A stretch of 64,000 nucleotides of DNA from Rhizobiaceae bacterium (lineage in GTDB: Bacteria; Pseudomonadota; Alphaproteobacteria; Rhizobiales; Rhizobiaceae). Position numbers and translations under genes: made by a program. The DNA is taken from NCBI GenBank assembly GCA_029233925.1, contig JARGOX010000003.1, positions 27,542-91,541 of the forward strand. The letters run 5' to 3'. A model generated the notes under the pieces. It saw only the letters and a program-made list of their open reading frames with translations. It ran no database searches and was not told the DNA's origin. Positions 26,596 to 35,648 of this stretch are shown here, piece after piece; the first letter of the stretch is position 1, and each line of letters opens with the position of its first letter.

Positions 26596-27701
26596 GAATC
26601 GCCACCCAATGACTGGTCCAGGGCATCGCGGACTCTTTCCACGTCAGCCAGTCTCATATGCAGATGGGTGGGCAGATTTATTCCCCGCTGAGACCACAGG
26701 TCTGCGACAGGATAGCCGGACTCCTCACGATAGGGTGGGAGAACATGCATGGGATAGAACACCGGACGCGTTTCGATGCCCATAGCATCCATCCGCACCA
26801 TCACTTCATCGCGCAGATGCGCGTCCCCCTCACGCAGAAAAATATTGTACATCCAATAAACGTGCCTGGCCCATGGCGCCTGCGATGGCAGAACTATTTT
26901 TTTACGCAATGATTCAAGAGCATTGTTGTACCATCCAGCCAGGCGGTGGCGTTCTGACAAGGCACAATCAATATTTTCGAGCTGCGCCAGACCGATGGCT
27001 GCCTGGATATTGGTCATCCGGTAGTTAAAGCCCACCACCGGAAACCAGTACCGGCGCAGCGGATCCATTCCCTGTCCGCGGTACAAACGCAAACGAGCCT
27101 CCAGCGCGTCGTCATTGGTGGTGATCATGCCACCTTCGCCTGTCGTAATGATCTTGTTGCCATAGAAACTGAATGTGGCGCAGGTTCCAAGGCCACCAAC
27201 GTTCTTGCCATGCACTTGCGCACCATGCGCCTGCGCAGCATCTTCGAGTACCCATAATCCGTGCCTGGCAGCCAGGGTGTTGATTGCATCCATATCGACC
27301 GGATGGCCGAAGAGGTGTACCGGGATAATTCCTTTTGTTCTCGATGTAATCTTTTTTTCGATCTCATCGGGGTCGATATTCACAGTCCCGGCGCACACAT
27401 CCACCAGAACGGGGGTTGCACCGCAGTAATGCACCGCGTTGGCGGTCGCGATGTAGGTTACTGTGGGAATGATGACTTCATCGCCCGGCTGCAACCCGAG
27501 ACCAACCAGCGCAAGATGAAGGGCTGTTGTTCCATTGTTTGTTGCGATTGCATGTTTGACGCCGCAGAAACGGGCGAAGCCCCTCTCAAACTGCTCAACA
27601 TATTTGCCATTGGAAGAAATCCAGTTTGTATCGATACAATCGAGCACATACTCCTTTTCTCTGGTGGATAATTTTGGTTCAGCAACTGCAATCCGTTTCA
27701 A
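26592..27701 (-). CDS. DegT/DnrJ/EryC1/StrS sugar aminotransferase
   Basis: The protein is a PLP-dependent sugar aminotransferase of about 369 residues. It shows NGTTALHLALVGLGLQPGDE (cofactor phosphate region), WVLEDAAQAHGA with the PLP-pairing Asp, the Schiff-base lysine in FSFYGNKIITTGEGGM, and the VGFNYRMTNIQAAIG motif. The pattern is close to GDP-perosamine synthases. The frame extends to 27794 inside the acetyltransferase gene, but homologues start near LKRIAVAEPKLS, so I use TTG 27701, ten bases after the upstream stop; an atypical start is a weak point. With the acetyltransferase upstream it should make an N-acylated 4-amino sugar nucleotide. Confidence 0.88.
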   Translation of the reverse strand: MKRIAVAEPKLSTREKEYVLDCIDTNWISSNGKYVEQFERGFARFCGVKHAIATNNGTTALHLALVGLGLQPGDEVIIPTVTYIATANAVHYCGATPVLVDVCAGTVNIDPDEIEKKITSRTKGIIPVHLFGHPVDMDAINTLAARHGLWVLEDAAQAHGAQVHGKNVGGLGTCATFSFYGNKIITTGEGGMITTNDDALEARLRLYRGQGMDPLRRYWFPVVGFNYRMTNIQAAIGLAQLENIDCALSERHRLAGWYNNALESLRKKIVLPSQAPWARHVYWMYNIFLREGDAHLRDEVMVRMDAMGIETRPVFYPMHVLPPYREESGYPVADLWSQRGINLPTHLHMRLADVERVRDALDQSLGGDS

Positions 27702-27711
27702 GAAGAATAAC

Positions 27712-28338
27712 CTATTTGTTTTCAATGTGTTTGGCTGGAACACCAAAGGCTGTTGCTCCGGCAAGTATATGGGAGAGAACAACGCTCCCGGCACCGATTA
27801 CCGCATTGTGGCCAATAACAATTTCAGGAACAACTGTCGTCCCGATCCCCAGGAATGCACTATCTCCCACCTGAACATTGCCCGCCAAAGCAGTTTGTGG
27901 GGAAATATGCACTGCGCGCCCAATGATGCAATCATGATCTATTGATGCACCCGTGTTTACGATGGATAAGTCACCGACAGTGGCATCGGCATTGATTACG
28001 GCGCCGGCCATGACGGCTACACCGTGACCAATCTTTGCACTGGGAGAAACGACGGCGCGGGGGCTTATTGCATTTTCCAGAACATAGCCCTGTTTCATAG
28101 CAAGATCGGCCAACCGATTTCGTATTTGGTTGCAACCGATGGCAATAAATATTCTGGTATAGCCCTGTGAACGCAAGCGGGTGATATGTTCATCACCTTC
28201 AAGCACTGGAATACCAAGACATTGCTGAGGGCTGCCCTTTGCGCCGACACAAAAGGCAACATGTTTCCCCATTGCCCTTAGCAGTTCGATACAGACTTTT
28301 GCATGGCCACCCGCGCCAACGAGTACTAATTCTTTCAT
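27712..28338 (-). CDS. NeuD/PglD-like sugar O/N-acyltransferase
   Basis: The 208-residue protein has an N-terminal nucleotide-sugar-binding fold (MKELVLVGAGGHAKVCIELL, residues 1-20) and a C-terminal left-handed beta-helix of hexapeptide repeats (about 90-195) with the catalytic His in SIVNTGASIDHDC. This is the architecture of PglD and PerB, which acetylate the amino group made by a DegT enzyme; here the DegT gene is directly downstream. Its ATG overlaps the FkbM stop by four bases. Confidence 0.9.
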   Translation of the reverse strand: MKELVLVGAGGHAKVCIELLRAMGKHVAFCVGAKGSPQQCLGIPVLEGDEHITRLRSQGYTRIFIAIGCNQIRNRLADLAMKQGYVLENAISPRAVVSPSAKIGHGVAVMAGAVINADATVGDLSIVNTGASIDHDCIIGRAVHISPQTALAGNVQVGDSAFLGIGTTVVPEIVIGHNAVIGAGSVVLSHILAGATAFGVPAKHIENK

Positions 28339-29525
28339 GAATCTAGTAATTTACCCCACACATCAGAGTCGGCCTTGCTGATCAAAAGGTTCGTAGATTC
28401 GCAGGAAAAAAGCGTGCTGTCCGGCCACGTCTCCAACGCTCCTGTTTGATCGTTAATGACCTTATATTGCAATCCCAAGCCATGAAAAAAGCCCAGCCAA
28501 GCGTCAGGTGATTGTATGTGACGCGGACAAAATTCTGCTATAATCGCCAAATTGTTGTTGTTTTTCAGAAAAGCAGCCGCGCTATCCATGACTTCCAATT
28601 CTGCACCCTCAGCGTCAATTTTCAAAACATCAATGGACTTCGTTCTGGCAAAAACCTTGTCCAGCCGGACGTTGGCGACATCTATCGAGGCTTGAGCGCT
28701 GTGGTTCTCTTCATTCCTGTCGAAAAGAGAATGGTGCCCGGATGTCTCACCAAGAAACAGGCTCCTATTCCCCGTTGTGTTGGAGACCGCCGCCTCCTGA
28801 ATTTCGACAATATCGGAAAAGCCGTTGAGCCAGATTGTTCTCTCAAGCAGGCGTTTTGTGGGTTCGAATGGCTCGAAGGCTATGATCTCCCCCTGTCCAC
28901 CCATGGCGCGCGCAGCAGCCAGCGTATGCAGACCAATATTTGCACCCACATCTATGAAACAATCCCCGGGCTTGATCAGTTTTTCAATCAGCAAACGTGT
29001 GCCTGGCTCCCATTCGCCAACTTCAAGCAGGCACGCCAAAAGAGCATGATCACGTGCACTGCAAAGTACATAGCCAACGCTGGTACGCAGCAGAACTTCG
29101 TCCTGACCGCAATTGACAGCTGTTCTTCTGGCAGCTGCGCAACTGTAACTTTCTATTCGGTCCAACCGCTGTAGAATTTTTTTTTCCAGTTCCTCAACGA
29201 CAATGGCCCTTTCCGTCAGAACCATCGCCCTGGCCTCCCGCGCGGCCGTTTCGACCGCCTGTTGAAGTTCGCGACGCCATGCCTGTTGTCTTTCATGGCG
29301 CATTCTTTTCCACCGCGTTCGCAGACCAAGGATATAGGGCAATCTGCGTGCACGATCGAACAGCATGGACATCTTTTGTTTCATCGGCCGCATATAACGT
29401 CTCACCCCCGGCTCGATACCGGTCTCGTCTTGATCCATGCGTTTTGCTGGTTTCACCGGTTGACGACGAGAGAAATGCTGGAAGGCAACGTCGATATCCA
29501 CACCATCTCTCAAAGATTTTTTCAT
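28335..29525 (-). CDS. FkbM-family methyltransferase with basic coiled-coil N-terminus
   Basis: The 396-residue protein has an Arg-rich, probably helical N-terminal extension (about 45-130) and a Rossmann methyltransferase domain with the SAM motif FIDVGANIGLHTLAAARAMG (about 190-209), IIAFEPFEPTKRLLE and VLKIDAEGAELEVM, all diagnostic of FkbM. It is the first gene of the six-gene operon and likely methylates a hydroxyl of the glycan or a sugar nucleotide. The ribosome-binding site is modest (GGGA eight bases before ATG). Confidence 0.88.
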   Translation of the reverse strand: MKKSLRDGVDIDVAFQHFSRRQPVKPAKRMDQDETGIEPGVRRYMRPMKQKMSMLFDRARRLPYILGLRTRWKRMRHERQQAWRRELQQAVETAAREARAMVLTERAIVVEELEKKILQRLDRIESYSCAAARRTAVNCGQDEVLLRTSVGYVLCSARDHALLACLLEVGEWEPGTRLLIEKLIKPGDCFIDVGANIGLHTLAAARAMGGQGEIIAFEPFEPTKRLLERTIWLNGFSDIVEIQEAAVSNTTGNRSLFLGETSGHHSLFDRNEENHSAQASIDVANVRLDKVFARTKSIDVLKIDAEGAELEVMDSAAAFLKNNNNLAIIAEFCPRHIQSPDAWLGFFHGLGLQYKVINDQTGALETWPDSTLFSCESTNLLISKADSDVWGKLLDS

Positions 29526-29825
29526 CTAAATGTCCCGGTCATAAGGGCAACGGCAAAAGGGCAAGTGTCATGAACAATAAGTCCTACACTGTCACAAGCA
29601 CGAACGCTACATGCACACCATTGCCAAAAGGACAGCATCCCCGATGCACAAAAATCGCCCGATAGCGCTCGCAACTGTTGGCGCTCTCTCGTGACAGCGG
29701 AAATTAAAAGGCTGCGTTCAGGCAACATTCCAGATTGCGGAAATCAGGGAAGTCAGAATTTTTGCGCACCGTGCGCCACCGATGATTTTTGACAAAATGG
29801 AAACGTTCCCGCGTCAAAGCGAATG
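29526..29825. other. Intergenic region upstream of the glycan operon
   Basis: Three hundred bases with no gene. This should contain the promoter of the glycan operon and the terminator of the IclR gene; I see no clear hairpin. Confidence 0.3.
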
Positions 29826-30650
29826 TCACATCTTGTCGGCGACCGAGCGACCGAAATCGGCGAGTCCGCGCTGGCGCATCCGCAACGGCCAGAGTTCGCT
29901 GATCTCTTGCGAAGCCTGGCGCAACGCCTCGGCCAATTCTGTCCAACGACCCTTGTGAATGCGAACCAGCGGGCCGGCGATGGAAATCGTTCCGGCAATC
30001 GGATCATCTTCCCCGGGGCCCGAACGGAACGGAACGGCGAGCGCCGCCGTCCCTGCCTCTGCCTCTTCCACCGAAATGCCAAACCCCAAAGCACGGGTTT
30101 CGTTCAAACGCCCGCGCAATTCGTCAACATTGCGCGCACTGTTGGGACCAAGCACGCGGTCTGTCCTGAAGCCGCGCGAATAGACAATGGAAAGCGCCTC
30201 TTCCTCGGGCAGTGTCGCCAACCAGGCCTTGCCGTTTGCCGTTGCATGCAGAACAACCTGCTGCCCCATATCGGGATCATAGCGCAGCCCAGTGACGGCT
30301 CCCTGCGCACGCGCGACCCAGACAAGGTCTTGTTTCTCCAACATGGCCAGACGACAATATTCCCTGGTGTTTGCCGCCAGTCGGTTCAAAACCGCCTGTA
30401 TCACGTCAGGGACATTCCGGCTGTCCAGATCGCGGAATGCCAGAACGCTCATCTTCAGCGACAGCGCATATTTCTGGCTCGAAGGCTCCTGAATGACCCA
30501 TCCATGATTGGCCATCGTCGTCACAAGACGGTGGGCGGCGCTTGGCGGAATATCCATGCGAGCAGCCAGCTCGGAAAGCTCGAGCGCTTCGCGTGCACCG
30601 GCGAGAATATCCAACAGATTCAAACATCTGGAAACGGCTGCGACAGTCAC
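29826..30650 (-). CDS. IclR-family transcriptional regulator, second
   Basis: The 274-residue protein has a winged helix (about 5-65, core LSELAARMDIPPSAAHRLVT) and an IclR effector domain (about 80-255; VLHATANGKAWLA and GTAALAVPFRS). The start is GTG 30650, seven bases after AAGGAG. It is divergent from the DctPQM importer and sulfatase genes. The intervening region carries TGGAA-type palindromes resembling the known IclR consensus TGGAAATNATTTCCA, so autoregulation plus control of the importer is likely. Confidence 0.9.
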   Translation of the reverse strand: MTVAAVSRCLNLLDILAGAREALELSELAARMDIPPSAAHRLVTTMANHGWVIQEPSSQKYALSLKMSVLAFRDLDSRNVPDVIQAVLNRLAANTREYCRLAMLEKQDLVWVARAQGAVTGLRYDPDMGQQVVLHATANGKAWLATLPEEEALSIVYSRGFRTDRVLGPNSARNVDELRGRLNETRALGFGISVEEAEAGTAALAVPFRSGPGEDDPIAGTISIAGPLVRIHKGRWTELAEALRQASQEISELWPLRMRQRGLADFGRSVADKM

Positions 30651-30688
30651 TGAAATTCTCCTTATCCTGAAGATATATCAGTTTCATT

Positions 30689-30711
30689 CCATTTTGGAAA
30701 CTATTTCTAAT
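30689..30711. promoter_or_regulatory. IclR-box-like palindromes near the regulator
   Basis: TTCCATTTTGGAA (30689-30701) is a perfect palindrome and overlaps TGGAAACTATTTCTA (30697-30711), which matches the IclR consensus TGGAAATNATTTCCA at 12 of 14 defined positions. It lies about 40-60 bp upstream of the regulator's start codon. Confidence 0.55.
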
Positions 30712-30866
30712 TTACCTCTATCGGTTTTCGAAAGGACACATCATACAGCAGGGCACAGTGCTGGTTTCACGCAAAACCCGCAATAATTGGCGATTATACG
30801 ATGATTTTCTCCATATGTCGGTGATGCCGGGACCATTAAGCAGCGCTTTTGGATTCCATTTTTGCG

Positions 30867-30894
30867 TTGACACACAACACTGAATCATGATTAT
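30867..30894 (+). promoter_or_regulatory. Probable sigma-70 promoter of the DctPQM operon
   Basis: TTGACA at 30867-30872 and GATTAT at 30889-30894 are separated by 16 bp, 34 bp upstream of the DctP start. The operator-like palindrome at 30894-30908 begins at the end of the -10 hexamer. Confidence 0.5.
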
Positions 30895-30908
30895 GGAATC
30901 ATATTCCA
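30894..30908. promoter_or_regulatory. Perfect IclR-box-like palindrome at the DctPQM promoter
   Basis: TGGAATCATATTCCA has 6-bp perfect arms around CAT. It shares the TGGAA/TTCCA ends of the IclR consensus and of the site near the regulator, and would block the promoter just upstream. Confidence 0.6.
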
Positions 30909-30927
30909 AAAAGGAAGGGTGGAAAAC

Positions 30928-31941
30928 ATGAAACTTCTCAACATACTGGCTGCAGCCGCATTTATAGCGCTGCCCTGCACCGCATCAGCAGATCCGATAA
31001 AGTTGGTCTGGGCGGGACCTGCACCGGAAAGAGACTCTCAAGTCCAGGCCATCGAACTCATGGGGGATTATCTCGAACGGTCTGCCCCTGGCGAATTTGA
31101 CATCGAGGTCTTTGCCGGCGGCACATTGGTCAAGCAATCCGGTGTCTTGCCCTCTTTGCAGACCAGCGCCATCCAATTGGCCTATATCAATGCATTCGAC
31201 GTGTCATCGCTGGTCCCGGAATATGGCGCGCTGACAGCGGCCTATTCGGTGCGTGATCCATTGCACATGTGTTCGGTACTCAATGGCAAGATCGGCGAAG
31301 AATTCAGTCAGGCACTGGAGGAAAATGCCGGCGTGGTCTCCCTTGGCGCGACATTGTTCGGTTTGCGCCACGTGGCCCTGCGCAAGGCAAAAGAGGTCAA
31401 CACGCCAGAAGATCTCAAAGGCATCAAGCAACGCGAGCCGAATTCCGAAGCCTGGCAGCTTCAGGGTCAAGCGGTGGGGGCCAGCCCGACACCATTGGCA
31501 CTGGGCGAACTCTTTCTGGCGCTTCAGACAGGCACGGTGGATGCCCATAGCCTTCCCATTCCGTCCAGCTACAGTTTCAAACTCCAAGAAGTCACCGAGC
31601 AGATCGTGCTGACTGGACATTATGTGAACCATCTGGTCCTGGTGATTTCCGCCGACAGCTGGAATGCACTGGACAAACGTCAGCAAGAGCTACTGCGCGA
31701 GGCGGCCGATGTCGCACGCATATTCAATGACCGCGCCAAGGTCAGGGGCGAAGAGGACCTGAAAGCGGTCTTCGAAGAGGCTGGCGTCTCGTTTTCCGTT
31801 CCGGATATTCCTGCTTTCATGGCCCACGCGGAGAAGGTCTATGCCGACTCGGATTTCTCCAAAACCTGGAAAGCGGGGCTTGCTGCAGAAATGGCCGCGA
31901 CGCCCAGCGATAACCCCCGGTGTTTTCACCTGATGCCCTGA
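30928..31941 (+). CDS. TRAP transporter solute-binding protein, DctP type
   Basis: The 337-residue protein has a signal peptide (MKLLNILAAAAFIALPCTASA, cleavage near residue 21) and the DctP fold. Its landmarks are FAGGTLVKQSGVLPSLQTSA near 65, NTPEDLKGIKQREPNSEAW (the segment carrying the ligand-binding Arg) near 155, and LALGELFLALQTGTVDA near 190. It starts at ATG 30928, after AAGGAAGGGTGG; GTG 30919 is too close to the ribosome-binding site. First gene of an importer operon. Confidence 0.92.
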   Translation: MKLLNILAAAAFIALPCTASADPIKLVWAGPAPERDSQVQAIELMGDYLERSAPGEFDIEVFAGGTLVKQSGVLPSLQTSAIQLAYINAFDVSSLVPEYGALTAAYSVRDPLHMCSVLNGKIGEEFSQALEENAGVVSLGATLFGLRHVALRKAKEVNTPEDLKGIKQREPNSEAWQLQGQAVGASPTPLALGELFLALQTGTVDAHSLPIPSSYSFKLQEVTEQIVLTGHYVNHLVLVISADSWNALDKRQQELLREAADVARIFNDRAKVRGEEDLKAVFEEAGVSFSVPDIPAFMAHAEKVYADSDFSKTWKAGLAAEMAATPSDNPRCFHLMP

Positions 31942-32001
31942 AGATAACCAATGGCCCGGCCGCGATCAGCGTCCGGGCACGTCTTTCCAAAGGGCCACAC
32001 A

Positions 32002-32472
32002 ATGCCATCGCTACAAATTGTCTCCAGGCTGATTTCGGCATCGTTCTTTGCTGTATCCATCATTGCCATTCTGCTCCAGGTCATCTTTCGTTATCTGCTT
32101 CAGTGGCCTTTGGGGTGGACAACAGAAGTTGCGATCAATGCATTTTTGATCGGATCCTGGTGGACCATCTGCCTGAATGTGCGGTTGCAGGATCATGTGA
32201 AGATAGGACTGGTCTTCGATCGTCTGCCTGTCTGGGCACAACATCTCAGCCAGATTATTGCCTGCACATTTGCCGGTTGCATGTTGCTCCTCGCCCTGCC
32301 CGGAAGCCTTAAATATCTGGAGGTGGTAAATCGGCTTGTCACCGGTGTGCTGAAGGTTCCGCTCTCCTGGATCTACGTTGTCTTTACATTTTTCCTTGTT
32401 GTCGTCGGCTTTAGGCTTTTGCTGAATGCTGCACGATGCCTGCGCCTCTTCTATATCGGAGCCACAAAGTGA
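32002..32472 (+). CDS. TRAP transporter small permease, DctQ type
   Basis: The 156-residue protein has four hydrophobic segments and the DctQ features VIFRYLLQWPLGWTTEVA and WTICLNVRLQDHVKIGLV. ATG 32002 lies eight bases after AAAGGG; a longer frame from 31951 is polar and not family-like. Its stop overlaps the GTG of DctM. Confidence 0.9.
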   Translation: MPSLQIVSRLISASFFAVSIIAILLQVIFRYLLQWPLGWTTEVAINAFLIGSWWTICLNVRLQDHVKIGLVFDRLPVWAQHLSQIIACTFAGCMLLLALPGSLKYLEVVNRLVTGVLKVPLSWIYVVFTFFLVVVGFRLLLNAARCLRLFYIGATK

Positions 32473-33764
32473 GCGTCGAATTTGGTGCCATGCTGGCACT
32501 ACTTGTTGCAGGCGCGCTCATGCGCCTGCCGATCGGTATCGCGCTGATCTCAGCCTCCATTGCCTATCTCTGGATGCGCGGTCTGCCCCTGGTGGCCGTG
32601 ACCAACACAGTCATGCAGGGCTTTAGCTCGAATTTCGTTTTTCTGGCGATACCTCTGTTTATATTTGCGGCACAGGTGATGAACGTTGGAACCATCACCG
32701 ACAGATTGCTGGGTTTCGCGGTGGCTGTGGCTGGACGCACCAAGGGCGGGCTGGCGCAGGTCAACGTGATCACCAGCCTGATCTTTTCCGGAATGAGCGG
32801 AAGTGCAACCGCCGATGCTGCGGGTGTCGGCACCGTGCTGGTCAAAATGATGCGCAAAAATGATCGCTATCCGGCAGGTTTTGCTGGGGCGGTCACCGCA
32901 GCATCCTCTGTCATAGGCCCGATATTTCCGCCCTCGATCCCGATGATCTATTACGCGATATCCGCCGATACATCGGTCGGCGCCTTGTTTTTGGGAGGGA
33001 TCATTCCTGCACTGTTCATCACGGTGGCGATGATGATCCTGAATAGCGTGATTGCCACGCGCCGGAATTTCCCGATTGAGCCTGCGCAATCTTCTTCGGA
33101 AATATTCACCCAGTTGCGCATTGCAACGCTTCCATTGCTGACACCCTTCATTTTGCTGGGTGGTATCTATTCCGGTATCATGACGCCAACCGAAGCGGCG
33201 GCGGTTGCCGCAGCCTACGCAGTCATCGTGTCAATTTATTACCGGGCGCTTGGGTTCAAGGCTTTTTTCCGGGCACTGGAGGAAAGCGCTCGAAAGTCTG
33301 CCGTCGTTGTGATGATCATCGCCGGCGCCTTCATGTTCAGCTATGTCATCGCAATCGAACGGCTTCCCAACACGCTTGTCGCATGGGTTTCTGATTGGGA
33401 AATCTCGGCAACAGCATTTCTGTTGCTGATCAACCTGATGATCCTGCTTTTGGGAATGATCATGCCCGCGGCAACAATTCTGCTGGTGATTATTCCGGTG
33501 CTGGTTCCTGCCACCATGGCCATGGGTATCGATCCGGTCCATTTCGGTGTCGTTATCGTGATCAACACGATGATCGGTCTCATAACACCGCCCTATGGGG
33601 TTCTTGTCTTTGTAACGTCCGCTGTCAACGACATCGATGCATGGAGCATCATTCGCGAAATCGTTCCCTATATCGGTGTCTTGCTGTTTTGCCTGCTGAT
33701 CCTTTCTCTCTTTCCAGAGATCGTCCTTTATCTGCCGAAAACCTTTGGATACAGGCCATTGTGA
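32469..33764 (+). CDS. TRAP transporter large permease, DctM type
   Basis: The 431-residue membrane protein has about 12 hydrophobic segments and DctM hallmarks: FVFLAIPLFIFAAQVMN, SLIFSGMSGSATADAAGVGT, SSVIGPIFPPSIPMIYYA and GIYSGIMTPTEAAAVAAAYA. The start is GTG 32469, which forms a GTGA overlap with the DctQ stop; the longer frame at 32436 lies inside DctQ. It completes a three-component TRAP importer. Confidence 0.93.
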   Translation: MSVEFGAMLALLVAGALMRLPIGIALISASIAYLWMRGLPLVAVTNTVMQGFSSNFVFLAIPLFIFAAQVMNVGTITDRLLGFAVAVAGRTKGGLAQVNVITSLIFSGMSGSATADAAGVGTVLVKMMRKNDRYPAGFAGAVTAASSVIGPIFPPSIPMIYYAISADTSVGALFLGGIIPALFITVAMMILNSVIATRRNFPIEPAQSSSEIFTQLRIATLPLLTPFILLGGIYSGIMTPTEAAAVAAAYAVIVSIYYRALGFKAFFRALEESARKSAVVVMIIAGAFMFSYVIAIERLPNTLVAWVSDWEISATAFLLLINLMILLLGMIMPAATILLVIIPVLVPATMAMGIDPVHFGVVIVINTMIGLITPPYGVLVFVTSAVNDIDAWSIIREIVPYIGVLLFCLLILSLFPEIVLYLPKTFGYRPL

Positions 33765-33879
33765 TGGGTCCCAAGGTGACTGAACCCCCATCACAAGACC
33801 TGTCTTACAGATCATTCACCTCGTGTGAAACGCAGCGCTGCAATATTTTCAGCATTGAATTCAAAATTGGAGAGAGTTG

Positions 33880-35313
33880 ATGACAAAGCAACCGAACATC
33901 GTCTTCTTGATCACGGATCAACAACGCTATGACACGATCAGCGCTCTTGGCTATCCCCATATGGATACGCCGAACCTCGACCGTCTCGTTGCCGAAGGCG
34001 TTCATTTGACAGGCTGCTATGCGGCGGCTCCCTCATGCGTTCCAGCGCGTGCGTCGCTTTTCAGCGGCTATTACCCGCATACCACAGGCGTTCTCAACAA
34101 CGCCGCATCCTGGCAGAAGGGTTGGATAGAGGATCTATCAGCGGCAGGATACGATTGTATCAATGTCGGCAAGATGCATACCCAACCCATGGATGCGCAG
34201 GCCGGTTTCCGCGCCCGGATGATCGTCGAAAACAAGGACCGATCGATGGCAAAGCGCGGTCGCGATTTTGTCGACGAGTGGGACAAGGCCATCAAGAAAG
34301 CCGGTTTTGAAAAGCCCGGGCTACCAACCTACAGCAAATTGAACGATTATGCTGACCGGCTGGGCGCCTTTGACTGGCCACTGCCGCGCGATCTTCATTC
34401 CGATGTATTTGTGGCCGATCTGGCGATCGACTGGATAGACAATGCGCGCCTTGAGGCGCCGTTCTTTTTGCAGGTCGGGTTTCCCGGCCCTCACCCGCCC
34501 TATGACCCCACAGAAGAAGACGTTGAACCCTATCTTGGCAGGGACCTGAAAATACGCCCCGTGTCTGATGGCGACCTGCAAAGCCAACCCCTCGCTTTCC
34601 AGCGCCTGGCGGCAAAACATGCAGCGGGCGACCATGACGCGGTGCGCCACAAGATTGATGCGCCCGAACAGGAGAGACATCGCCAGCGGGCCTATTATCT
34701 TGCAAATGTTACCATGATCGACGCTCAGGTTGGCAAGATCATCGATGCATTGGAAAGAGCCGGGCAATTGGACGACACAATCATTGTCTTTACCTCCGAC
34801 CATGGGGACAGTCTGGGAGACCATGGTCACAGCCAGAAATGGACCATGTACGAAGAGGTCATAAAGCTGCCCCTGATTATATGGGGCCCTGGCTCATTCG
34901 ATGCCAAAGGTGCTGTTGAAGGCCTGGTCCAGCATATGGACGTGGCGCCAACATTGTTCGAATTGGCCGGAATTGATTTCCCGGAAGGCAAGGAGGCGCT
35001 TTCCTTTGCCGAGGCGCTGAGAGGAGAACCGTTTGAGGGTCGGGAGGCAATCTATTGCGAACAGGGTCTCGATGTCGTTTTCCAGTTCAGCAAATTTGTC
35101 TCCATGGTCCGAACCTCTCGCTGGAAATATGTCCATCTCATGGACGAGGATTTTGGACAACTCTTCGACTTGCTGGAGGATCCGCTTGAAGAGAACAACC
35201 TGTGGGGTGATCCGGACAAGATTGCAATTCGCCAGGAAATGCACGAGCGACTGTTCAACTGGCGTCTGGCAAGCGGCTATCAGACACGCGATTGGGCAGA
35301 ATCGGCGAGATGA
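33880..35313 (+). CDS. Sulfatase (alkaline phosphatase superfamily), second
   Basis: The 477-residue protein has the metal site FLITDQQRYDTISALG, the signature CVPARASLFSGYYP (Cys of C-x-P-x-R as formylglycine precursor, about residues 49-62), VGKMHTQP, GFPGPHPPYDP and FTSDHGDSLGDHGHSQKW. No signal peptide, so a cytoplasmic enzyme. ATG 33880 follows GGAGAGA. It is 115 bp after the DctM gene and on the same strand, probably in the importer regulon. It differs from the first sulfatase (11632) in sequence and length but shares the regulator/importer/sulfatase logic. Confidence 0.9.
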   Translation: MTKQPNIVFLITDQQRYDTISALGYPHMDTPNLDRLVAEGVHLTGCYAAAPSCVPARASLFSGYYPHTTGVLNNAASWQKGWIEDLSAAGYDCINVGKMHTQPMDAQAGFRARMIVENKDRSMAKRGRDFVDEWDKAIKKAGFEKPGLPTYSKLNDYADRLGAFDWPLPRDLHSDVFVADLAIDWIDNARLEAPFFLQVGFPGPHPPYDPTEEDVEPYLGRDLKIRPVSDGDLQSQPLAFQRLAAKHAAGDHDAVRHKIDAPEQERHRQRAYYLANVTMIDAQVGKIIDALERAGQLDDTIIVFTSDHGDSLGDHGHSQKWTMYEEVIKLPLIIWGPGSFDAKGAVEGLVQHMDVAPTLFELAGIDFPEGKEALSFAEALRGEPFEGREAIYCEQGLDVVFQFSKFVSMVRTSRWKYVHLMDEDFGQLFDLLEDPLEENNLWGDPDKIAIRQEMHERLFNWRLASGYQTRDWAESAR

Positions 35314-35648
35314 CCGAAGAACCAATTTCTCGCCAGTTCGCACCTTGAACTGGCGGGATGTGAGGTGAGACAGAACGTTCCACTGACCGGTTGGAGAATG
35401 CGCCGGTTTTGATTGATTTGCCCTTGGCAGCTTCGGCTGGCGGCAACAAAACCCTGGGATCAAACAGGTCGAAGGCGGATATGGGCTGTTCCCGATGCCG
35501 GGTGCAGCGACGACATGAATGCACTGACATTGTTTGGGAACTGAAGGTTCACAAAACTGACCGGCGGAACGCAACAACGGCAAGTCTTCCAATTCATTCA
35601 CCATTTTTATGTAACATCGAAACCGGCGGTCACTGGGGAGAGTTGCAC
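35314..35648. other. Intergenic region, no convincing gene
   Basis: About 335 bp between sulfatase and DUF805 gene. The DUF805 frame stays open upstream to 35391, but that part is not family-like and the good start is at 35649. Confidence 0.35.
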
